Below are positions 54,092-61,832 of a stretch of DNA of 64,000 nucleotides, piece after piece. A program made the position numbers and the translations under genes. The notes under the pieces are model-generated. The model did not search any database. It was not told where the DNA came from and saw only the letters and a program-made list of their open reading frames with translations. The stretch covers positions 62,001 to 126,000 of the forward strand of contig NZ_AOLP01000008.1 in the NCBI RefSeq assembly GCF_000337795.1, given 5' to 3'. This DNA is from Haloferax denitrificans ATCC 35960. Lineage in GTDB: Archaea > Halobacteriota > Halobacteria > Halobacteriales > Haloferacaceae. Positions within the stretch are counted from its first letter, which is position 1; each line of letters opens with the position of its first letter.

Positions 54092-55048
54092 TCAGTCGAA
54101 TATCTCGCGGCGCTCGGACGCCGAGAGCTCGGCGTGAATCGCGTTGGGCGAGCAGTGTTCGCACTCGCGGGCGGGGTTGGTGCTCCGCTCGAAGGTCCAA
54201 AGCGGCCACCCGAAGAGGAAAAACGCCTCCATCTGGTGGCGCTCGATGATGGCCTCGGCGGGCTTGCCGCAGTTCGGACACCACTCGTCGCCGTCGGCCG
54301 GCTCTTGGAACGTCACCTTCCGACGGCCGAACCCGGCGTTCGAGTAGGCCTCGCTTCTGGACATCTCGACGAGGTCCTCGGCGGGATAGGGGTCGGCGTC
54401 GACGGCGTTGTCGAAGCCGGTGTCGGTCTCGACGCTCGACGCGAGGTACGGGCCGACGCTGACGGTGTTGTCGTAGCCGACGAAGTGAACCGAGACCGCC
54501 GCGCCCCGACCCTCGACCCGCACCTCGTGGCCGTGGCCGACGAGGTAGAGTTCCACGTCGGAGGAGACCTTCGTGAGGTCGATGTCGTGGGCCATGCCGA
54601 CCGCGTAGACGCCGGTGTCGGGGTCGGTCGCGCTCCCCGACTGCTTCCAGCCGAAGGTGGACACGTCGTAGTCGTCGGGGGCGGCGGCGGGCGTCGCGTC
54701 GCCCGCGTAGACGTTCTCAGCGCCGGGCGCGGAGACCGCGCCGTCGGCGGCGTCCGCCGCAACGAACACGTCTTCGGCGTCGCCCAGAAGCACGTCGCCG
54801 TCGACCGACTGGACGTAGCCGTCTTCGAGACTGCCGCGAATCTCGGTCTCGACGGCCGCGTCGCCGACGGCCGCGTCGTCGGTCACCGGCGCGTGGGTGA
54901 AGACGTACTCTGCGTTCTGTACGGTGAGGTCGCCGGCGACGCTCGCGCCGCCGACGAACACGTCCGCGGGGTCGCGGAGTTCGACCGGGGGTCGTTCGGA
55001 GCCGTTGAGCGTCACGTCGCCGTCGTAGGTGGAAGCGTTTCGGGTCAT
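54092..55048 (-). CDS. Uncharacterised protein with C-terminal zinc ribbon
   Basis: A 318-aa cytosolic protein. The first half consists of repeated short strands (VELRDPADVFVGG, GDLTVQNAEYVFTHAPV, GDVLLGDAEDVFVAAD, GAENVYAGDATP), suggesting a bactofilin/adhesin-like beta-solenoid. The middle has DVELYLVGHGHEVRVEGRG. The C-terminus carries CPNCGKPAEAI...CEHC, a zinc-ribbon pair. Part of the same-strand six-gene cluster. Family not recognised. Confidence 0.55.
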   Translation of the reverse strand: MTRNASTYDGDVTLNGSERPPVELRDPADVFVGGASVAGDLTVQNAEYVFTHAPVTDDAAVGDAAVETEIRGSLEDGYVQSVDGDVLLGDAEDVFVAADAADGAVSAPGAENVYAGDATPAAAPDDYDVSTFGWKQSGSATDPDTGVYAVGMAHDIDLTKVSSDVELYLVGHGHEVRVEGRGAAVSVHFVGYDNTVSVGPYLASSVETDTGFDNAVDADPYPAEDLVEMSRSEAYSNAGFGRRKVTFQEPADGDEWCPNCGKPAEAIIERHQMEAFFLFGWPLWTFERSTNPARECEHCSPNAIHAELSASERREIFD

Positions 55049-55096
55049 CGGTGGGTCTGTCGTTCGGGAGTCATCGCTGGGGAGTTCGTTCGGGAG

Positions 55097-55663
55097 TCAT
55101 CGCTGAGCCCCTCGTCTGGGGGTCATCGTCGTCTCGGTGTACAGCGCGAGGTCGTACTCCGGATAGGTGTGGTACGTCTCGTAGCCGCCGTCGCCGACGC
55201 GGATGGTGGTCCACGCCTCCGGGTCGAACCGGTAGGCGACCGTCGCCGCCTCCGGACCGGGGAAGGCGTCGAGCGGCCGACCTTCGACGACCGTTCGGGC
55301 GTCGAGTCGGTCGCTCTCGAAGCGGAACTCGCGTTCCGCGCCGGCCGAAAGCGGCGTCCGGTGCGTCCGCTCGTGCGGCAACGGCTTGCACGAACACAGT
55401 TCGTGGAAGCCGAGCGCCGGCAGGCCGACGTAGTGGGACTCGCCGATAACGGTGAGAACCGCGGGTTCGCCCGCGAGCGTCGCCGGGGCGACCGTCTTCA
55501 CGTCCACGGTCGTCAGGTCCGGCGCGTCGGCGCTGTAGCCGAAGTACAGTTCCGTCGGTGTCTCGTCCGGCTGAGACGGGTCGGTGCCGGCTGGCGGTTC
55601 GGTTCCGGCGGGCGATTCGGTGCCAGCGGGCGATTCGGTCGTCGGGGATGAGTGAGAGGGCAT
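55097..55663 (-). CDS. Conserved protein, DUF2617-like
   Basis: A 188-aa protein. Three tandem SPAGTE-type repeats make a disordered N-terminal ~30 residues; the core (ADAPDLTTVDVKTVAPATLA, VLTVIGESHYVGLP, ELCSCKPLPHERT, YHTYPEYDLALYTET) resembles the DUF2617 family, which in actinobacteria lies next to membrane spermidine-synthase-like genes, as here. Stop-to-start gap to the SpeE-like gene is 6 bp, so they are co-transcribed. Function unknown; assignment moderately uncertain. Confidence 0.5.
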   Translation of the reverse strand: MPSHSSPTTESPAGTESPAGTEPPAGTDPSQPDETPTELYFGYSADAPDLTTVDVKTVAPATLAGEPAVLTVIGESHYVGLPALGFHELCSCKPLPHERTHRTPLSAGAEREFRFESDRLDARTVVEGRPLDAFPGPEAATVAYRFDPEAWTTIRVGDGGYETYHTYPEYDLALYTETTMTPRRGAQR

Positions 55664-55669
55664 GGGTGG

Positions 55670-57496
55670 TCAGGTATCGACGAGGATGTCGTAGTTCGGG
55701 TGGAAGATGGAGTTCTCGCGGACGCCGCGGTAGTGCGGGACCGCGTGCCACTCGACCGAGTCGTAGTGCTCCTCGCGGGCGCGGACGTACCGGGTCGCGC
55801 CGTCGCCGGTGAGTCGCGGGCGCTCACCGGCGGCGAGCACGTAGAACTGCTCGACGCGTTCGGTCTCGCCGTCGTCGTCGAGGTCCTCGCGCACCCAGTA
55901 AGACAGCTCTCGGGTGAAACCCGCGGCCCCGACGGTGTTGACGAACGCCTTGTGATGTTCGGGGTAGGCGTCGGGCGAGTAGCCCCACGTCACCGCGACG
56001 CCGTCCTCGGAGAGGTGGGTCCGGACCGAGCGGTAGAACTCCGTCGAGTAGAGCGTGAGCAGGTCGTCGTCGGTCGCTCCGGGGATATCGAGCAACACGA
56101 GGTCGTACGTCTCGTTCGTCTCCTGGAGGTAGTGGTAGCCGTCGGCGACCGTCGTGTTCAGTCGGTCGTACTCGTAGGCGTCGTCGTGCCAGCGGCGGAA
56201 GAACGGGTCCGTCTTCGCGTCGCGCATGAACTCGCCGTCGAGGTCGACGTGGTCGACGGTGACGCCGTACTCCCGCAGGTGGTCGATGGCAATCCAGTCG
56301 CCGCCGCCGACGACGAGCACCTTCGTCTCGGGACCGGGGTCGACGAGCGACATCGGCACGTCGACCAGCCCCTGATGGTAGCTGTCGGCCCAACTCTCGC
56401 AGAGTTGGACGGCCGCGCCGAGGCGGAGACACTGCTCGGTCCGCCCGTCGAAGTACGGGTTCGGCCCGGTTCCGGTCCACGTGCGGTCGTACCGGATGAC
56501 GTGCTGGTAGGCGGTCGTCTCTTGGGAGGTGACCGTCGCGCGCATCGCGCCCGGCGAGTACTCGTTTTCTATCTGCTGTTCGAGGTAGAGTTGCGACAGG
56601 CGCTCGTCGGCGACGTCGTGTTTGGCGACGACGCCGGCGTAGGTCGCCGTCAGGAGCAGACAGACGACGAGGAGCGTCTTCGAGACGCGAGCGGCCGAGA
56701 GCGAGCGGTCGGCCCGAGCGCTGGCGGCCGCGTTCCCGGCGGTGGCAACGCTGTCGGGTGAATCGGCGTACTCGCCGCCGCCGAGGGGCCACCACGACCA
56801 CTCGCCGAAGTGGGCGACGAAGACGAGCGCGGCGACTCCGTTGAGGAGCGCCAGCACGAATATCGTCGGGATGAGGCCGAGGCCGGGATAGAGGACGCGA
56901 GCGTAGACGACGGCACCGGCGAGGCCGCCGACGTAGTCCATCGCGAGGATGACCGACAGCCCGCTTCTGCGGCCCTCAGTCCGCTTGACGGTCCAAAGGG
57001 TGCCGACAGCGGCCACGACGGAGTCGTGGATTCGATCGCCGGCGGTTCGGAGCCACGAGGGCGTCGCCGACCCGTCGTCGTCGAGGTCGTCGAACATACG
57101 GGTCAAAAGCGGGAGTTCGAACCCTGAGAGGAACCCGACGGCGACGACCGGCAGGCGGGCGACGGTCCAGACGAGTTCCGCGGGCACCGCCTGCGGGATG
57201 CGGACGCTGTTGAGGCCGACGATGAGCAGGAAGCCCGCGGGCGCGGCGGCCGCGAGCAACACCTCGGTGCGGAAGAAGTTCCCGCCGAGGGTCGCGCCGT
57301 CGAGGTCGTCGGAGAGGGCCGCGCCGATGCCGAGGCTGAAGAAGTACAGCCCGACCGTGATGACGTACTGGGTGACCGTCCCGCCGTACATCACCGTCAG
57401 AAGCTCCGAGTAGACGAACTCGTAGGCGAAGCTACAAAACGACACCACGAAGGTGAGCGTCAGGAGCGTCGCCGTGTCAGTTCGTTCGTGAGACAT
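55670..57496 (-). CDS. Membrane spermidine-synthase-like methyltransferase-fold protein
   Basis: A 608-aa protein: seven or more transmembrane helices in the N-terminal half (about 10-240, including TLTFVVSFCSFAYEFVYSEL) and one near 265-290, then a cytosolic or exposed spermidine-synthase-type Rossmann domain: VLVVGGGDWIAIDHLREYG (~399), VDHVDLDGEFM, TYDLVLLDIPGATDD. The aminopropyltransferase fold binds decarboxylated AdoMet or a related substrate; in this membrane-tethered subfamily the product is not known. Next to the lipoprotein and DUF2617-like genes. Confidence 0.82.
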   Translation of the reverse strand: MSHERTDTATLLTLTFVVSFCSFAYEFVYSELLTVMYGGTVTQYVITVGLYFFSLGIGAALSDDLDGATLGGNFFRTEVLLAAAAPAGFLLIVGLNSVRIPQAVPAELVWTVARLPVVAVGFLSGFELPLLTRMFDDLDDDGSATPSWLRTAGDRIHDSVVAAVGTLWTVKRTEGRRSGLSVILAMDYVGGLAGAVVYARVLYPGLGLIPTIFVLALLNGVAALVFVAHFGEWSWWPLGGGEYADSPDSVATAGNAAASARADRSLSAARVSKTLLVVCLLLTATYAGVVAKHDVADERLSQLYLEQQIENEYSPGAMRATVTSQETTAYQHVIRYDRTWTGTGPNPYFDGRTEQCLRLGAAVQLCESWADSYHQGLVDVPMSLVDPGPETKVLVVGGGDWIAIDHLREYGVTVDHVDLDGEFMRDAKTDPFFRRWHDDAYEYDRLNTTVADGYHYLQETNETYDLVLLDIPGATDDDLLTLYSTEFYRSVRTHLSEDGVAVTWGYSPDAYPEHHKAFVNTVGAAGFTRELSYWVREDLDDDGETERVEQFYVLAAGERPRLTGDGATRYVRAREEHYDSVEWHAVPHYRGVRENSIFHPNYDILVDT

Positions 57497-57551
57497 CGAT
57501 TGCGGGCGAGTGGGTGCGTGATGGAGGGCGGAGGGCGCGCGCCAGCCGCGC

Positions 57552-58277
57552 TCAGATGCGCGGGGAGACTTTCCACTCTTCTTCGATGGAGTACCCCGCG
57601 TCGCCGACGCCGTCGGTGACTTCGAGGTCGTAACACTCCCAGCGGAAGTCGTGGTTCACGTCGTCGCCGACGACGTGCGCGCCGACGCGGTACCAGCCGT
57701 CCCGGCCGAGTTGGCTCCCGTCCGACAGGTCGTACTCGACGGTGTCGTTCGGGTCCTGAATCTCGCGGTCCCACGGCACCGGGCCGGCGTCGGGCGCGTC
57801 GTCGCGCATCGCCGCGGTCGACCCGAGGTAGGCGATGCCGAGCGCGGCGACGCCGACGGGGAACCGACTCACCTGGTTGGCGTTGTTCTCGTACCAGTCG
57901 TCGGCGTAGTCGCCGCCGTGGTACCACGCGTGGCCGTGGACCGTCCGCGGGGCGGAGGCGTAGCCGCCCGTGCCGCGGCCGGTCGCACCGCGGCCGCCAC
58001 CGCCGCCGCTCTTGCCTTTCGCGCTCGCGACCCCGACGGGGCTGAGCGCGGCGAGCGACTGCGGGTCGAACCCTGACAGCGACGACTGGTCTGTGGCTTC
58101 GTAGCGTGACATCACCCACGTCTGGTCGGCGAGGTCGACGACGAGCGAGCCGTCGGACGCCTCGAAGTCGGAGACGACGCTCGACTTTCGCGGGGGAGGG
58201 GAGTTCGAACCGAGACAGCCGGCGAGTCCGACGGCGGCCCCGAGGCCGGTCAGTCGGAGGAACGTGCGACGCTTCAT
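57552..58277 (-). CDS. Tat-exported lipoprotein
   Basis: A 241-aa protein with Tat motif MKRRTFLRLTGLGAAVGLAGC (lipobox Cys21). After the lipobox: a beta-rich domain (VVDLADQTWVMSRYEATD), a Gly/Lys-rich loop (KGKSGGGGGRGATGRG), then HAWYHGGDYADDWYENNANQ and a final DVNHDFRWECYDLEVTDG domain. The gene is 55 bp upstream of the SpeE-like gene. It may be the extracellular partner of that system. Family not recognised. Confidence 0.65.
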   Translation of the reverse strand: MKRRTFLRLTGLGAAVGLAGCLGSNSPPPRKSSVVSDFEASDGSLVVDLADQTWVMSRYEATDQSSLSGFDPQSLAALSPVGVASAKGKSGGGGGRGATGRGTGGYASAPRTVHGHAWYHGGDYADDWYENNANQVSRFPVGVAALGIAYLGSTAAMRDDAPDAGPVPWDREIQDPNDTVEYDLSDGSQLGRDGWYRVGAHVVGDDVNHDFRWECYDLEVTDGVGDAGYSIEEEWKVSPRI

Positions 58278-58371
58278 GGGGACTCTCGTCTCTGTCAATC
58301 AGAAAACTAGGATAACAGTCTTGTGGTTCGATACGTCTCGCGGGAAAGAAAATCTCGTCTCCTGACGCGTC

Positions 58372-58962
58372 CTACGGGAGGACCACTCGGAACGCGACCC
58401 TGACGCTCCCGACGACGAGCCTGTCGAGCGAGCGCGATGCCGCGCCGAACGCGACGAAGAAGACGACCATCGCGAGGAACTCGACGAGCGGGAACGCGCC
58501 GGCTGGAAACGCGCCGACGCCGAGGCCCGCGACGAGTCGGATAAGTGCGATGCCCGCGTCGACGGCGCGGTCGAACGTGACCGAGGCGATGAACCCGCCG
58601 ACGACGGCGACGACAGCGGAGACGAGGAGCCACGGGACGGACGGAACAGCCCGACCCGACCACGCGCCGTCGGTTCGGCCGCTGTCGCCCGTTACGACCC
58701 CGAGAACCGCGAGTTGCCGGCGGAGTTGGTCGAGCGTCGTCAGCGCGAAGACGAACCACAGCATCGCCGCGAGACCGAAGCCGACCGCCGACGCCGAGAG
58801 CCCGGGGACGACGCTCGTCGCGATTTCGACGATGGTCGGCGTGGCGCGCTCGACGAACAGGTAGAAGACGGCGAACCCGAGCGCCGCGTCCACGGGCCCG
58901 TACGCCGGGAAGGGCTCGCGTCGCCGGGTGCGGTCGGGACCGGTGTTCGCGTGCGCGCTCAT
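58372..58962 (-). CDS. Four- to five-TM membrane protein
   Basis: A 196-aa protein with predicted helices near residues 25-45, 50-75, 105-125, 135-155 and 160-180 (LGFAVFYLFVERATPTIVEI, AVGFGLAAMLWFVFALTTLD, VPWLLVSAVVAVVGGFIASV). It heads the six-gene cluster on the minus strand. I chose the ATG at 58962 (MSAHANTG) over an earlier one ten codons upstream. No family recognised. Confidence 0.55.
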   Translation of the reverse strand: MSAHANTGPDRTRRREPFPAYGPVDAALGFAVFYLFVERATPTIVEIATSVVPGLSASAVGFGLAAMLWFVFALTTLDQLRRQLAVLGVVTGDSGRTDGAWSGRAVPSVPWLLVSAVVAVVGGFIASVTFDRAVDAGIALIRLVAGLGVGAFPAGAFPLVEFLAMVVFFVAFGAASRSLDRLVVGSVRVAFRVVLP

Positions 58963-59145
58963 GCGCGAGAAGACGCGCCGTGAGCGCATCAATCGGCGGT
59001 TCGATTGTCACCGTGCGGGAGCCAGCCCCCGCCGGGTCGTCGGCGACCCAGACCGGGGGTCGAGTGCGGACGCGACGCGAGAGAGAGAGCGCCCGACTGC
59101 GGTGGGTTTGCGGCCGTGTCGCCCCGTACAGCGACATCCTCAGCG

Positions 59146-60312
59146 CTACGCGGCGAGCGGGATGACGAGGACGAGGAGCTTCGCGTAGACGACCATGAAC
59201 AGGAGCGCGAAGGGGTAGGTGTTGCCGTAGCCCGCCGCGACTTCGTCGGCCCCGGTGGCGTCGACGGCGGCCGCGAGTCCCTTCGTGTCGGTGTGACCGC
59301 CGGTGATGCCGCCGGCGGCGCTAATCCAGTCCATGCCCCAGACGTATCGCGTGAGCGCGAGCCCGGCGAGGATGGCGATAAAGCTCGTCAGCGCCGAGGC
59401 CGCCACGATTTGGAGGCCGTACTCGGCGATGGTCGCGAGGAAGCCGCCGCCGGCACCGATGCCGACGACCGCGAGGAACATCGCGAGCGTGAACGCCCGA
59501 ATCTCCGAGAGGATGCCGGTGTCCATGCGCGTCGGCACGGGGCCGACCCGGCCGAAGTAGCCGAAGACGAGCGCCGCGACGAGGACGCCGCCGGTCGTGC
59601 CGAGCGAGGGCGTGCCGAACGGACCCATCGGAATCGGAATCGACCCGACGACCGCGCCGGCGACGATGACGAGCGCGTAGCCCATCACGCTGAACGTCAC
59701 CTCGGTGACCGACGAGCCCGATTCGTCGTCGTCGGTGCCGCCGATAGCCTCGTCGAAGCGGCGTTTTTCCTCATCGAGGTCCAGCCGGGCGATGACGGGG
59801 TACAACTGCTGGAAGACGACGATGACGAGCACGCCGACGACGTAGCCGACGGAGTGACCGATTTGGTAGTCCTGCCGGGCGGCCGCAGGGAGGGCCTCGA
59901 TGGCCGACCCCAGCCCCGGACTGCTCGTCAGCGCGCCCGAGAACGACCCCATGATGAGCGGCGTCGACGCGTTGGGGAAGACGAACTGCGTCCAGACGTA
60001 GGTGAGCGCCAGCGCGACGGTCGGCATCAGCACCGCGACGGCGACGAAGTTGAGGCCGTACGCCTTGACGGTCCCCTCGATTTCGTGGGCCGCGATGAGG
60101 CCGACGGCGGCGACGAAAAGCGCCAGCGTGAGCCCGCTGTACGCGTCGGGGACGGTGAAGCCGAAGTGGCCGAGCACCAGCCCCGCAAAGAGCGGGCCCG
60201 CGACGCCGAACTTGACGCCGCGGACGCTGATTTTGCCGAGCCCCATCCCGACGAGCACCGCGAGGAACAGGACGAACAGCCCGTTGCCGACGAGCGACTC
60301 GACTATCGCCAC
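59146..60312 (-). CDS. AspT/YidE/YbjL-type antiporter-like membrane protein
   Basis: A 388-aa membrane protein with about ten helices. The start GNGLFVLFLAVLVGMGLGKI and RGVKFGVAGPLFAGLVLGHF match the AspT/YidE antiporter duplication domain, as does SGALTSSPGLGSAIEALP (the SSPGL loop) and ITGGHTDTKGLAAAVDATGA in the second repeat (the TDTKGLAAA loop). Family members exchange dicarboxylates or amino acids. GTG start at 60312. Solo gene; no TrkA-C regulator domain visible between the repeats. Confidence 0.75.
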   Translation of the reverse strand: MAIVESLVGNGLFVLFLAVLVGMGLGKISVRGVKFGVAGPLFAGLVLGHFGFTVPDAYSGLTLALFVAAVGLIAAHEIEGTVKAYGLNFVAVAVLMPTVALALTYVWTQFVFPNASTPLIMGSFSGALTSSPGLGSAIEALPAAARQDYQIGHSVGYVVGVLVIVVFQQLYPVIARLDLDEEKRRFDEAIGGTDDDESGSSVTEVTFSVMGYALVIVAGAVVGSIPIPMGPFGTPSLGTTGGVLVAALVFGYFGRVGPVPTRMDTGILSEIRAFTLAMFLAVVGIGAGGGFLATIAEYGLQIVAASALTSFIAILAGLALTRYVWGMDWISAAGGITGGHTDTKGLAAAVDATGADEVAAGYGNTYPFALLFMVVYAKLLVLVIPLAA

Positions 60313-60817
60313 GGGCGTTCACCCCCGGTACCGAGACGGTGCACGCGAGGGGTCGGGCCGCCCCCGACCGAGCGGCGTGAACGATGATGACAGACTTGTT
60401 TTCTCGGTGACATACAAGTGGGAGTTCGCGGATGCGACGGATAAGGCTTGATTCGATTCTCACGGGATGGCGACGCCGGAAAATCGCTGTACTGCAACGC
60501 ACGCACTGTATTCTACGGGATATTATCAGCCACCACTGCGAGACGGGTCGAACGGCCCACAATCAATCATCAGGGATGTGAAATGATTCCCGAAGTTCGC
60601 TCGTGAACCGATTCACGTCCAACTGTTCCGGCAGGTCGTTCCGCCCGTCGTGTTGCGTGAGCGAACCGGGTTCGAACGCGGGGTTGCGCTCTTCGACCGT
60701 CTCCAGGGGGTGGTCGTGACGGCGAAGTGTTCGACCGGGGAGACGAACCCCCAGAGCGGTGCCGAAATGTGAGAACCAGCACAACCCACTTCCCCGGTGT
60801 TGACCGACTGACTACCG
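60313..60817. other. 505-bp gap upstream of dmsR, holds a possible gene remnant
   Basis: On the minus strand 60563-60784 encodes an in-frame stretch (HDHPLETVEERNPAFEPGSL, VNRFTSELRESFHIPDD, stop at 60563) with protein-like composition but no ATG or GTG start (only TTG at 60784). It could be the tail of a decayed gene. The rest shows nothing firm. dmsR control sites may lie in 60700-60817. Confidence 0.35.
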
Positions 60818-61459
60818 ATGGCTGATTCCACGAGCGGCGTCGCGGAGGCGGGAGCCGACACACCGCGGGAACAACACCTCCAGCTCCGACTGGAAATCGA
60901 GCCCGCGAAGCGCTGTTCGTGCCCGTTAGCCGGCCCCGACTCGGCGGTCGAGGACGTCCACACGCACCTCGACGGCGACACCTGTCACGCCGAGGTGACC
61001 GTCGACGACGGGACCGACTCGAAGGTGGTTCACACGACGACGAGCGTCGGCGACGACTGTCTCTGTCGGGCGTTCGGGGAGTTCGGATGCGTGCCGCGTA
61101 TCCGCCGCGCCGACGGGCGGCACATCGTCGTCGAGACGTATCTCTCGGACCGCGAGACGATTTCGACCCTCGTGGGGCGGCTCGACGAGGTGGCCGAGCG
61201 CGTCTGTCTCAGGCGGCTCACCTCCGACGGGCGCGGCGATTCGGCCGAGTCGAAGACGGCGACCATCGACCTCTCGTCGCTCACGGCGAAACAGCGCGAG
61301 GCGGCGCTCATCGCCGTCCACCACGGCTACTACGAGACGCCGCGGCGGACGGAGCTAGCGGCGCTCGCGGAGGCGCTCGGCATCTCGAAGTCGGCGCTCT
61401 CCCAGCGGCTGAACGCGGTGGAAGCCAAGCTCGCAACGGCGGTGTTCGACGCCGAATGA
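60818..61459 (+). CDS. dmsR: DmsR-like HTH_10 transcriptional regulator
   Basis: A 213-aa regulator. The N-terminal half has six cysteines (Cys33, 35, 56, 81, 83, 91: KRCSCPLAGP, DTCHAEV, DDCLCRAFGEFGCVP) that could form a redox or Fe-S sensor. The C-terminal bacterio-opsin-activator type HTH_10 (about 155-205: LTAKQREAALIAVHHGYYET, LAEALGISKSALSQRLNAVE) binds DNA. Upstream of the dms genes, it matches DmsR, the activator of DMSO/TMAO respiration in haloarchaea under low oxygen. Start ATG at 60818. Confidence 0.82.
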   Translation: MADSTSGVAEAGADTPREQHLQLRLEIEPAKRCSCPLAGPDSAVEDVHTHLDGDTCHAEVTVDDGTDSKVVHTTTSVGDDCLCRAFGEFGCVPRIRRADGRHIVVETYLSDRETISTLVGRLDEVAERVCLRRLTSDGRGDSAESKTATIDLSSLTAKQREAALIAVHHGYYETPRRTELAALAEALGISKSALSQRLNAVEAKLATAVFDAE

Positions 61460-61565
61460 CCGCCGAGCCGGCCGAGCGAAAATCGGTAGACAGCTGACGT
61501 TCGAGCCGGTCCGCGCGCCGGTGAGTACATAAACTGCTTCATTATCCAGCGGGCGGCCTACCGGG

Positions 61566-61591
61566 GGAGGCCTCCACAGTACGTGTGTACT
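61566..61591 (+). promoter_or_regulatory. Two inverted repeats before dmsE-like start
   Basis: GGAGGCCTCC (61566-61575, perfect 10-bp palindrome) and AGTAC-GTGT-GTACT (61578-61591), the second ending one base before the ATG at 61593. TATA-like CATAAACTG (61526-61534) and CATTATCC (61540-61547) lie upstream. Candidate operator or structured leader. Confidence 0.45.
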
Positions 61592-61592
61592 T

Positions 61593-61832
61593 ATGACCGA
61601 CCCACAACAGCCGCGACTGACTCCGCTCGACGAGTGGGAGTCGGAAGCGGCCACCATCCTCGACGGGGGCGACTACGACGCCGAGTTGGGACTGCGGATG
61701 GCCCGCGACGCGATTCGGGTCTCGAACGGCGAGCTCTCCGACGCGGCGTTCCACGAGAAGTATCACGAGGTGGTCGTCGCGGAGTTCGGCGAGGACCGCC
61801 GACCGACCGAACCGGAGGGGTTCGATGAGTGA
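61593..61832 (+). CDS. Small dms-operon protein (DmsE-like)
   Basis: A 79-aa acidic protein (LDEWESEAATILDGGDYDAE, LGLRMARDAIRVSNGELSDA, AFHEKYHEVVVAEFGEDRRP) of the kind found between dmsR and dmsA in haloarchaeal dms operons. It overlaps dmsA by 8 nt, so translation is coupled. Often annotated with a ferredoxin N-terminal-like name, but no Fe-S cysteines are present. Likely an accessory or maturation factor (inference). Confidence 0.65.
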   Translation: MTDPQQPRLTPLDEWESEAATILDGGDYDAELGLRMARDAIRVSNGELSDAAFHEKYHEVVVAEFGEDRRPTEPEGFDE

